Origin: JAGOVB01 sp964577365
Lineage (GTDB): Bacteria; Patescibacteriota; Minisyncoccia; Phycocordibacterales; PALSA-1337
Direction: 5' to 3'
Assembly (NCBI GenBank): GCA_964577365.1
Contig: CAZNYP010000004.1
Span: 3,078-67,077, forward strand
Length of the DNA: 64,000 bases
Under the pieces are notes generated by a model. That model had not been told where the DNA came from. It searched no databases and saw only the letters and a list, made by a program, of their open reading frames with translations. Both the position numbers and the translations under genes were made by a program. Below are positions 14,499-22,227 of the stretch, piece by piece. Each line of letters opens with the position of its first letter. The stretch's first letter is position 1.

Positions 14499-14879
14499 TT
14501 ATTTAAAGTGAAAAAAGGCTAGCACACGATCGAAAAATGTTGTCTCGGCATCGAGGTGGATATCCTTGCGACGTTCCTCCCTCACGATCACCGCTACCTG
14601 CTCTCCTGGCTTTACTGCACGGAATTTTTGCCTGATTTCGGCATCGACCCCGTCATCTGTCTCGAGATAGCTGATGTCTTGTTTTAGGGTACTTTCACGT
14701 GCGGCGAGACGATTTGTCTCATTTAGCACTTTGTTGAAATTTGCTCGGGAGACTTGTTCCTGTTTATAGACTTTCCAGGTGGCACGGACGAGGAAGACAA
14801 AGATGACAATTAGGATAAAGATCATCGTACGCGAATACAGGAATTTTCTAAATTTTTTCTTGCTTTCGAATTCTCTCAT
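14499..14879 (-). CDS. FtsB/DivIC-like septum formation initiator
   Basis: 126 residues. Short basic cytoplasmic N-terminus, one membrane span (TMIFILIVIFVFLVRATWKV), then a periplasmic coiled coil (VSRANFNKVLNETNRLAARE) and a conserved-type tail IRQKFRAVKPGEQVAVIV, the usual architecture of FtsB/DivIC, which link the divisome subcomplexes. It shares a divergent promoter region with the 37-residue membrane gene. Confidence 0.8.
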   Translation of the reverse strand: MREFESKKKFRKFLYSRTMIFILIVIFVFLVRATWKVYKQEQVSRANFNKVLNETNRLAARESTLKQDISYLETDDGVDAEIRQKFRAVKPGEQVAVIVREERRKDIHLDAETTFFDRVLAFFHFK

Positions 14880-14901
14880 TTGAGATTTTTTATACGTATA
14901 G

Positions 14902-14907
14902 TATACT
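14902..14907 (+). promoter_or_regulatory. -10 box for the 37-residue gene
   Basis: TATACT, 7 nt before ATG 14915. The same palindromic GTATAC-containing region can serve the divergent FtsB-like gene. Confidence 0.5.
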
Positions 14908-14914
14908 ACAGGGC

Positions 14915-15028
14915 ATGCTATTCAATCCACGAACACAAAAGAATCTCCGCGTAGTGACATCAGTCGTAGCGGCGCTCATCATCATCAGTATGGTAGTGCT
15001 CTATATGCCTGGAGTGATGGGTTTCTAG
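14915..15028 (+). CDS. 37-residue single-span membrane protein
   Basis: Encodes MLFNPRTQKNLRVVTSVVAA then LIIISMVVLYMPGVMGF: a basic N-terminus and one membrane helix. It has a -10 box 7 nt before the ATG, and is the only coding potential in the gap between the FtsB-like gene and lepA. Small single-span proteins of this style are plausible in this genome type. Function unknown. Confidence 0.6.
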   Translation: MLFNPRTQKNLRVVTSVVAALIIISMVVLYMPGVMGF

Positions 15029-15046
15029 TCTATCCAAATAGATTCG

Positions 15047-16822
15047 CTATTCCCCGACTCGCATCATCTTTACGTACACATCGTGCGTGATGTTTACGGT
15101 TCCTAGGTTTGCCATCTTCTTTTTACCTTCTTTCTGCTTTTCACGGAGCTTCATTTTTCGAGTGATATCTCCTCCATACATGTGCTGAGTCACATTTTTC
15201 TTCATACCTGAAAGTGTCTCTGAAGCGAGGATGCGCCCCATCGCTTTTGCTTGGATTTTGAGTGTAAACATCTGACGAGGAAGGATTTTTTGTAGTTTTT
15301 CTACAGCGAGTTTTGCCTCCTCCTCCACTCGGCGACGCGATACAACACGGGTAAATGGAATGACAGGATCATCCGCCACGATCATATCCATACGGACCAC
15401 ATCAGCAGGCAGAATATCACCCATTTCGTACGAGATAGATGCATAGCCCGAGGTGATGCTCTTGACTTTATCAAAAAAACCTCGCATGAGCTCGCGGAGT
15501 GGCATATCGGCGTGGATAGAAGTACGATTTCCAAACTGTGAAGTCTCACCAGCGACTGCTTCGTGTTCGTAGAGGAGTGTGCTCAATTTCCCCACATAGT
15601 CATGCGGAGTGATGATGGTGAGCTTTACCCACGGCTCGCTCACCTCCTGGACCATATGATCTTCGGGAAACAGGGATGGTGAATATATTGTCTCCTTTTT
15701 TCCATCACGCATCGTGACCATGTAGGTGATACTCGGGATGGTGACGACGAGCTCGAGGTTGAACTCGCGACGAAGACGTTCGGTGATGATTTCGAGGTGA
15801 AGCATTCCCAAAAATCCGCAACGAAACCCTCTTCCCAGTGTTCCTGATGATTCTTCTTCGTAGGTGTATGATGAATCAGATAGAGATAGTTTCCCCAGAG
15901 ACTGTTTGAGAAGGTTTATATCATCCTGACTTTCCGGATATATAGAGGCCCAGACCATAGGGATAGGCTTCATGTATCCAGGCAATACCGCTACCGATGA
16001 ACGTTCATGTGCGATCGTATCTCCTACAGAGGCGATACCCGGCTCCTTGATCCCCGTCACGATATACCCGATCTCTCCGGCACCGAGCTTTTCCACTGGC
16101 ACTCCTTCGGGGCTGAAAATACCGACTTCGAGACCGAGAAAAGTTTTTTCTGCTACTTTAAATTCCAATTTTTCGTGTCTTTCTACCTCCCCACTCATCA
16201 CACGTACATAGACGATCACTCCTTTGTGCGTAGAATATTGAAAATCAAATACAAGGGACTGAAAGCCGTTGTTTTCTGTCTTTGGGCACGGGATTCTTTT
16301 TATGATCTCACGGAGGAGGTCATGCACACCCTCCCCTGTCTTGCCTGATACACCGAGGATCGTGGTTGGATCGATGTTGAGGGTCGTTGCTATTTCGAGC
16401 TTTACCTCATCGATACGCGCAAGCGGTGAATCGATTTTTGAAACCACAGGGATGATAGTGAGCCCCGCTTCTTTTGCCATGCCGAGAGTGGTCAGTGTCT
16501 GTGCCTGTACACCCTGTGTCGCATCGACGAGGAGGATACAACCCTCCACAGCCTTGAGTGCTCTCGAGACCTCGTATGAAAAGTCGATGTGTCCTGGGGT
16601 GTCGATAAGGTTCATCACATGTCCCTCAAAATTCATGCGGACTGGCTGCATCTTGATAGTGATGCCTCGTTCGCGTTCGAGCTCCATGCTGTCGAGAACC
16701 TGGTCCTGCATTTTTCGTTTTTCGATAGTATGAGTGAGCTCGAGCATGCGGTCTGCTAGAGTCGATTTGCCGTGATCAATGTGGGCAATGATGCTGAAAT
16801 TTCTGATTTTATGTATATCCAT
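15047..16822 (-). CDS. lepA: elongation factor 4 (LepA)
   Basis: 591 residues, ribosome-associated translational GTPase. G1 AHIDHGKSTLADRM, switch II DTPGHIDFSYEVSRAL, G4 SKID; then domains II and III and the LepA-specific C-terminal domain (ALSGM-like ASETLSGMKKNVTQHMYGGD and the lysine-rich tail MKLREKQKEGKKKMANLG). Full length. Its ATG directly follows the murJ stop codon (16823), so it is the second gene of a murJ-lepA unit. Confidence 0.97.
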   Translation of the reverse strand: MDIHKIRNFSIIAHIDHGKSTLADRMLELTHTIEKRKMQDQVLDSMELERERGITIKMQPVRMNFEGHVMNLIDTPGHIDFSYEVSRALKAVEGCILLVDATQGVQAQTLTTLGMAKEAGLTIIPVVSKIDSPLARIDEVKLEIATTLNIDPTTILGVSGKTGEGVHDLLREIIKRIPCPKTENNGFQSLVFDFQYSTHKGVIVYVRVMSGEVERHEKLEFKVAEKTFLGLEVGIFSPEGVPVEKLGAGEIGYIVTGIKEPGIASVGDTIAHERSSVAVLPGYMKPIPMVWASIYPESQDDINLLKQSLGKLSLSDSSYTYEEESSGTLGRGFRCGFLGMLHLEIITERLRREFNLELVVTIPSITYMVTMRDGKKETIYSPSLFPEDHMVQEVSEPWVKLTIITPHDYVGKLSTLLYEHEAVAGETSQFGNRTSIHADMPLRELMRGFFDKVKSITSGYASISYEMGDILPADVVRMDMIVADDPVIPFTRVVSRRRVEEEAKLAVEKLQKILPRQMFTLKIQAKAMGRILASETLSGMKKNVTQHMYGGDITRKMKLREKQKEGKKKMANLGTVNITHDVYVKMMRVGE

Positions 16823-18499
16823 TTAGATGGTATGCTCGTGGTCCTCGACGTATATCTTTGTTGAAAAGATGCGTTTGTGTAGTGTCTCTACCACATCGTC
16901 TAGCTCCTTACTCTTGAGCAATTTAAGCACAATAAACCATACCACGAGGCCTATGAGTCCCGCAAGGAGTCCCTGGAGGAATATGCCGGGCAATGTATTT
17001 ATATCAAAAATGTCATCGAGATACGAAAGTGAATGATACGCAAAGAATCCCATGATGACCGATGCTCCGAATGACTGGAAACTGACATGCTTGAGGACAC
17101 GTGAAAATCCTGGAAAGTCTTTTTCAAACATGATCCAGAGAAGCCCAGCATTCACGATCGAAGCGAGTGAATATCCGATCGCAAGCGACACGACTGGTGT
17201 ACCAGAGAGCCCTTGGATACGCAGGAGTGACTCCATAAAGTCGGTAAACAACGTGCTCACAGAGAAGAGATACAGTGAAAGATACGCAATGATCACGATG
17301 AGTACCGCTCCGATGAGGTTGATGATGAGTGGCTTACGTGTTTTCCCTGCGGCATAGTATCCACGGACAAAAAGCAGGATGATACTCTGGGCCACTGCAG
17401 AGACTACGAATACTGCAAGACATGCAGCGGTGAGACGAGTGTCACTCCAATTGAAGTTTCCAGAACCGAGGATGGTTCGGACGATCTGCGCACGTAGGAC
17501 GATAAAGAGTACCGTGACGGGTAACGACCAAAATATGATATGTCGGATAGAGGTGACGATGCTACCGATAAACTGCTCGATATTTCCCTTTGTAAAAAAA
17601 CGAGCGAGCGTCGGGAACGCAGCGAGCGAATAGCTCACTCCGATGATCGACAGCGGCACCGACTGCATGTTGAGCGATAGAGTAAAGACTGATATGGACC
17701 CTTCTGCCATCCTCGATGCGAGTGAAGTGAGAACGATCACCGACAGACTCGAGAATGCGAGCGTAAAGGTGCGTGGGAGTGAAAGGAGTAATACATTTTT
17801 GATAGATTGCCAGTCGATGGTGAGGACGATTCGTGGGAAAAGCTTTTTTTCTAAAATAAACGGTAACTGCAAACTGAGATGGAGCAAAGAACCAACAACC
17901 ACTCCATACACGAGACCGTTGAGGCCAAAGGCTGGATATAGGAACATGACGCCGATCACGATACCGAGGTTGTAGACCACAGGACTCATCGCATATGAGA
18001 TGAAACGCTGATGCGCCTGAGTGATACTGCCGAGGAAATTCGATATACCTAGAAATATCGGTTGCAAGAGCAATATGCGGGTGAGTGAAACTAGTTCACT
18101 AAAGGAATCAGTAAATGTCGGATACATCATACGGAGAATCTCTGGAGTATACATGTACGCGATCACACTCACGGCGATGATGACTGTAGAAAATACAGTA
18201 AAAATGCTGTTTATAAACAAACACTCCTCTTTGTAACTCTTTCCAAAACGCTCGACGAGAAATGGCACGAGCACCGAGATCGATACTGCCGAAGCAATAC
18301 AGGCAAAGATGAGGTCAGGGAGCTTGAACGATGCATAGTATATGTCGAGCATATGATCTGCTCCAAACGTATGCGCGAGCAATCGATCACGTACGAGACC
18401 TAATAACTGCGAAAGGAATGAGAAAAACGCGAGCAAATACGCCGCCTCATGGAGACCGCGTATTTCCCTGTTTAATATCTCAAAGATTCGCTTGACCAT
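16823..18499 (-). CDS. murJ: lipid II flippase MurJ
   Basis: 558 residues, about 14 membrane helices, MOP superfamily. Flips lipid-linked peptidoglycan precursor across the membrane. Family segments: FLSQLLGLVRDRLLAHTFGA near the N-terminus, YYASFKLPDLIFACIASAVS, and GYYAAGKTRKPLIINLIGAV in the second half. Starts 2 nt after the stop of the O-antigen-ligase-like gene, placing both cell-wall/surface polymer genes in one operon with lepA. Confidence 0.95.
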   Translation of the reverse strand: MVKRIFEILNREIRGLHEAAYLLAFFSFLSQLLGLVRDRLLAHTFGADHMLDIYYASFKLPDLIFACIASAVSISVLVPFLVERFGKSYKEECLFINSIFTVFSTVIIAVSVIAYMYTPEILRMMYPTFTDSFSELVSLTRILLLQPIFLGISNFLGSITQAHQRFISYAMSPVVYNLGIVIGVMFLYPAFGLNGLVYGVVVGSLLHLSLQLPFILEKKLFPRIVLTIDWQSIKNVLLLSLPRTFTLAFSSLSVIVLTSLASRMAEGSISVFTLSLNMQSVPLSIIGVSYSLAAFPTLARFFTKGNIEQFIGSIVTSIRHIIFWSLPVTVLFIVLRAQIVRTILGSGNFNWSDTRLTAACLAVFVVSAVAQSIILLFVRGYYAAGKTRKPLIINLIGAVLIVIIAYLSLYLFSVSTLFTDFMESLLRIQGLSGTPVVSLAIGYSLASIVNAGLLWIMFEKDFPGFSRVLKHVSFQSFGASVIMGFFAYHSLSYLDDIFDINTLPGIFLQGLLAGLIGLVVWFIVLKLLKSKELDDVVETLHKRIFSTKIYVEDHEHTI

Positions 18500-18501
18500 T
18501 A

Positions 18502-20829
18502 CTATCTTGTTGTTTTGACTTTTGTGGTGGTCTTTTTATCTGTATCTTTAACTGGTGGATTTTTTGCCTTTTCTGGACTCTTTACTACCTGGAATGGTGA
18601 GCGATTCGCTCGGAGTGCGGTGAGGATCTCTGCGACCTCGATATTTTCTGGATTGTATTTTCGGATCTCTTCAAACTGTGCCGCTGCATCTGGATATCGT
18701 CCGAGACGTGCGAGAGCCAGACCGAGGAAGTATCGAGCATTTGAGTATTGAGGATTGAGCTCGACCGCTTTGCTGAGTGCGAGGATGGTACTCTGGTTGT
18801 CGTTTGCGTTGTAGTACAGGAGGCCGAGCTGGAAGTATATGACAGGATTTTCAGGTGTGAGCTGTGCGAGATAAAGGAGTGTATCCACCGCAGCTTTTGT
18901 AGAATTCTCTGCTACTTGGATCTGTGCGAGGAGGAATACCGCATCGCTGTAATTACTCTTTGCTTGAAGTGCTTTTCCAATAAAGTTTTTTGCTTCGACG
19001 GGTTTTCGCATTGCTACTTCGAGCTGTGCCGCAGAGAGGAATATCGAAGGATTTGATGGGTTAAGTGATGAAGCGGATGCATATGACTTCATTGCATTGT
19101 CATAAGCACCAGGGACCTGAGTCGGGATGACTGATTCGTACACACGAGCCTGTGTGATGTAGTTTTTGTAGTCGAGTGGATCGAGCTTTATGGCCATTTG
19201 AGAACTTTCGATGCCTTGGTCGAGATATGTCTTTAGTGCCGGGGCGATGGTTGCATCACCAGATTTTGCAGTCGATAGTATTTTGTTCACCTGAGCGATA
19301 CTCACTTCGGCGAGGGCTACATAGTTACTCGGCTGTCGACTTCTTTCAATAGCATTTTTGATATATTGTTCTGCCTTGCTGATATCCCCACCAGTATTTA
19401 CCGCAACTACTGCCTTTTGAATATAGTTCACAGACACTGCGCGACGGAGCCCGTAGATAAAGATAAGGACAAGTGCAAGTGCAACGAGAACACTAACGAT
19501 CTGAACGAGCAGTGCACGACGACTCGTCGTACCTTCAAATACAGCAAACTTTATGATGCCCGTATCTCGGAGCCCTACGAGGAAGAGTGCCACGGATGAA
19601 AGGACGAGTACGAGGATCGGATACGAAGGATTGTACAGCGCAGAGAGGACCACAAAGTAAAAGACAATGCCCGCGCCAGCCACAATGATGAATCGATCGA
19701 TCGGCTCATCGACTCGAATGCGGTATGCCTTTACAAGGAGTGTCACAAACACAGCGAGTGCAAAGAGGATCACGATGATGCCGAACCCTCCGAGTGTCAC
19801 TGCAAACGAGCTCACATACGATATACCTGCGTTAAAGTCGAGTGCCCAAAATATAGTCTGATTTATCTCTGCTGGCTTGTTCAAGAGGTACTGGTTGTTA
19901 TACCGATTTGGTCCGACACCAAAAAGTGGTGCCCGGTTGAGCGCATTACCGATGAGACCAAGTGATAGATCCCATGATGGTCGTACATCAAGCTGATTGA
20001 TATTTGCCTTTGTAGATATCTTTGCTGCGACAGAGGTACCAAAGACAGAGAGACAGAGCATGAGCACAGCAAATACGATGGTGAGCAGACTTATTTTGTG
20101 ATGTCGATTCCATGAGTACAATGCAAAGAGAAGTGCGACGACGAGGAGCACATACCATACTGAGGTAAATCCTACTGCGGTCACCATGACGAGAGAAAGA
20201 ACACCCAAAACGTATAGGAGTGCCTTTATCGGCTTTGTGAGGATCATGAATTCTACCCCTAGATATGAAAGGAGTAGTGTAAAACCAAAATACACACCGA
20301 CATCATTCCACTGGCCGATCGTATTTGATGTAGCGGCGCCAAAGAGTCCGCCGAAAGATAGAAAATCTGTACCGAAAACGAGTCTAGCCACATGAAATAG
20401 CGCGAGGATGATCCCACTTATGACGAGAGCACCTAGTACGGTAAAGATACGCTCTTTTGTACGTGCAAGTACTACCAATGAATATATGAATAGGATCGCG
20501 AGGACAGCGAACCATAGGGTAGTCGTCTCTGCCCCATCACCAAATACCATGCGGTACACTCCTGCCTGTTCTATATTTGCAAATACAGAAAACAAAAATG
20601 AGAGTATGACTGCAATCGAAGTATAGAGTACCAGCCCCTTTGGATAGACTATCTTCTTTGTAGAAAAAGTATGCGCAGCTATACCGAGGAGCGCCAAGCT
20701 CGTACCGAGGACAAAGATGGAACTCTTTACATAATCAAGGGTGAGAATGGTTGGCGAAATAAAAGCGAGAGGTGTCAAAAAGACAACCGCGAGCATAAGA
20801 TAGTAAGAAACTTTTTCTAGTTTAATCAT
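18502..20829 (-). CDS. O-antigen ligase-like membrane protein with TPR domain
   Basis: 775 residues. About 12 membrane helices in the first 450 residues, including the extracytoplasmic loop typical of Wzy/WaaL polymerases and ligases (NRAPLFGVGPNRYNNQYLLN). A TPR-rich soluble part follows (about 480-750: LAQLTPENPVIYFQLGLLYY, AVELNPQYSNARYFLGLALA), then a basic tail. Likely joins or polymerises a surface glycan or glycosylates proteins; substrate unknown. Clear membership of the Wzy_C/O-antigen ligase group, fused to TPRs as is frequent in Parcubacteria-type genomes. Lies in an operon with murJ and lepA. Confidence 0.83.
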   Translation of the reverse strand: MIKLEKVSYYLMLAVVFLTPLAFISPTILTLDYVKSSIFVLGTSLALLGIAAHTFSTKKIVYPKGLVLYTSIAVILSFLFSVFANIEQAGVYRMVFGDGAETTTLWFAVLAILFIYSLVVLARTKERIFTVLGALVISGIILALFHVARLVFGTDFLSFGGLFGAATSNTIGQWNDVGVYFGFTLLLSYLGVEFMILTKPIKALLYVLGVLSLVMVTAVGFTSVWYVLLVVALLFALYSWNRHHKISLLTIVFAVLMLCLSVFGTSVAAKISTKANINQLDVRPSWDLSLGLIGNALNRAPLFGVGPNRYNNQYLLNKPAEINQTIFWALDFNAGISYVSSFAVTLGGFGIIVILFALAVFVTLLVKAYRIRVDEPIDRFIIVAGAGIVFYFVVLSALYNPSYPILVLVLSSVALFLVGLRDTGIIKFAVFEGTTSRRALLVQIVSVLVALALVLIFIYGLRRAVSVNYIQKAVVAVNTGGDISKAEQYIKNAIERSRQPSNYVALAEVSIAQVNKILSTAKSGDATIAPALKTYLDQGIESSQMAIKLDPLDYKNYITQARVYESVIPTQVPGAYDNAMKSYASASSLNPSNPSIFLSAAQLEVAMRKPVEAKNFIGKALQAKSNYSDAVFLLAQIQVAENSTKAAVDTLLYLAQLTPENPVIYFQLGLLYYNANDNQSTILALSKAVELNPQYSNARYFLGLALARLGRYPDAAAQFEEIRKYNPENIEVAEILTALRANRSPFQVVKSPEKAKNPPVKDTDKKTTTKVKTTR

Positions 20830-20861
20830 TGGTAATATTTACTTGGTAATGGAATAAGTAT

Positions 20862-20899
20862 ATCAAAAAACACAGGGTATTTCACCTGTGTTTTTTGAT
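20862..20899 (-). terminator. terminator of RNase P RNA gene
   Basis: Perfect 15-bp stem ATCAAAAAACACAGG/CCTGTGTTTTTTGAT with 8-nt loop, directly after the RNase P RNA on the minus strand; symmetric enough to act in both directions. Confidence 0.85.
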
Positions 20900-20904
20900 T
20901 TTGC

Positions 20905-21187
20905 TATACCGATAAGCCGAATTCTGTACTCAGTGATAACTAAGCGACAACCATTTATCTGGGATGATTGTTACCAATCACCTCGAGCGGCACTCTCGCT
21001 TGCGCGAGCACGGCCTTGCACAGGGATAAGGATTTTGCCGTTTCACTCCCACTAAAGGGATTCGTCACTGTTCTCACCTCTAGGATTGCTCCCGGTGGGC
21101 GTTACCCACTACCTTGCTGCCCTTGCGGGCCTGTGTTCGGACTTTCCTCTATATATCTTGCGATACACAGCGGTTGTCTGGCATAAC
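20905..21187 (-). ncRNA. rnpB: RNase P RNA, bacterial class A type
   Basis: Catalytic RNA that matures tRNA 5' ends. The minus strand carries the universal GAGGAAAGTCCGAACAC (P4/CR-I region), GGGTAACGCCCACCGGG, the AGAGGTGAGAACAG segment, CCTGTGCAAGG and the 3' ACAGAATTCGGCTTAT that closes P4/P1. Ends are approximate: the 5' end is placed 7 nt after the TATAAT at 21194-21199, the 3' end before the terminator. Confidence 0.95.
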
Positions 21188-21193
21188 ACATGT

Positions 21194-21199
21194 ATTATA
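21194..21199 (-). promoter_or_regulatory. -10 box of rnpB promoter
   Basis: TATAAT on the minus strand, about 7 nt before the inferred RNA 5' end. It is useful as an internal calibration for the -10 to +1 distance in this genome. Confidence 0.6.
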
Positions 21200-21208
21200 C
21201 CACATATT

Positions 21209-22201
21209 CTACTTCTTTTCCACCTTCCCTGCGTGAGCATTTACCTCATAGCTGGTGTTTTGTGACTCGAAAAAGTTTACGAGTTCAAACACATCAGTGG
21301 CAGTACTCATCCATTTTGCTGGATTGCTAACATTGTAGTGCTTTGGAAAACCGAGCTCCTCGAGACGTCGATCGGTCACATACTGGACATACTGATTTAC
21401 ATAGTCAGCATTGAGACCGAGGATACCGTTTGGAAAGAGGTCTTTGTTGTACGCCACTTCTTTGTCTACTCCTTCGATGATGATATTTCGGATCTCATCA
21501 GCGAATTCTGGAGTAACGAGTTCCTGATTTTCTTCGAGGATATTGTGAATCAGGGTAATACCGAACTTTAGGTGAAGACTCTCGTCTCGGATGACCCAGT
21601 TGATCATCGAACCAAAGTTGCGGAGCTGATTTCGCTGGCGGAATGAAAGTGCCACCATAAATCCTGAGTAAAACCAGATCCCTTCCATCACGATGTTTGT
21701 CGCGACGAGGTTTCGAATAAAATCCTTTTTCCCTTCTACTGTTTCTATATCGAGTTTATCATCCACCATACGAGTCATATATTTATTGATATAGTCCTCT
21801 TTCGCCTTCATGGATGGTGTCTCGAGATGGATCTGATATACACTCTCCCGGTCAAATGGAAATGTCTCGAGTACATACTCGAATGATACGCAGTGATTCG
21901 CTTCTTCCCACATTTGTTTTGCGAGGTAGAGGTGACATTCTGGAGCACGTAAATACGGATATATACCGAGCGCAATAGAACGATTTACAATGAGTTCTCC
22001 TGGGTTAAAGAATGCCATGAGAAACTTTACTGCATGTCGTTCATCCTCTGTCATCTTTTCCCAGTCGTCGAGGTCTTCCTTCAAAGCAATTTCGTGCGGG
22101 AACCATGTATTTCTAACTGCCTGGTTATACAAATCATACGCCCACTGATATTTTATTGGGTGCAGACTAGTATCTTCAGGCCGAGCCTTTCCGATAAGCA
22201 T
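21209..22201 (-). CDS. nrdB: ribonucleotide reductase small subunit, class Ic-like (no radical tyrosine)
   Basis: 330 residues, ferritin-like R2 that generates the radical for ribonucleotide reduction. Inferred metal ligands are Glu69 (PGELIVNRS), Glu100 and His103 (EEANHCVSF), Glu173 (VMEGIWFYSG), Glu207 and His210 (RDESLHLKFG). The first ligand is Glu rather than Asp, and the residue four after His103, where the tyrosyl radical normally sits, is Phe107. Spacings between ligands equal those I recall for the Chlamydia trachomatis R2c protein (E89, E120, H123, F127, E193, E227, H230). That points to a Mn/Fe-type, tyrosine-independent enzyme. Starts 26 nt after the nrdA stop. Confidence 0.92.
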   Translation of the reverse strand: MLIGKARPEDTSLHPIKYQWAYDLYNQAVRNTWFPHEIALKEDLDDWEKMTEDERHAVKFLMAFFNPGELIVNRSIALGIYPYLRAPECHLYLAKQMWEEANHCVSFEYVLETFPFDRESVYQIHLETPSMKAKEDYINKYMTRMVDDKLDIETVEGKKDFIRNLVATNIVMEGIWFYSGFMVALSFRQRNQLRNFGSMINWVIRDESLHLKFGITLIHNILEENQELVTPEFADEIRNIIIEGVDKEVAYNKDLFPNGILGLNADYVNQYVQYVTDRRLEELGFPKHYNVSNPAKWMSTATDVFELVNFFESQNTSYEVNAHAGKVEKK

Positions 22202-22227
22202 AATATGTAATTGTTAACTGCGAGTAA

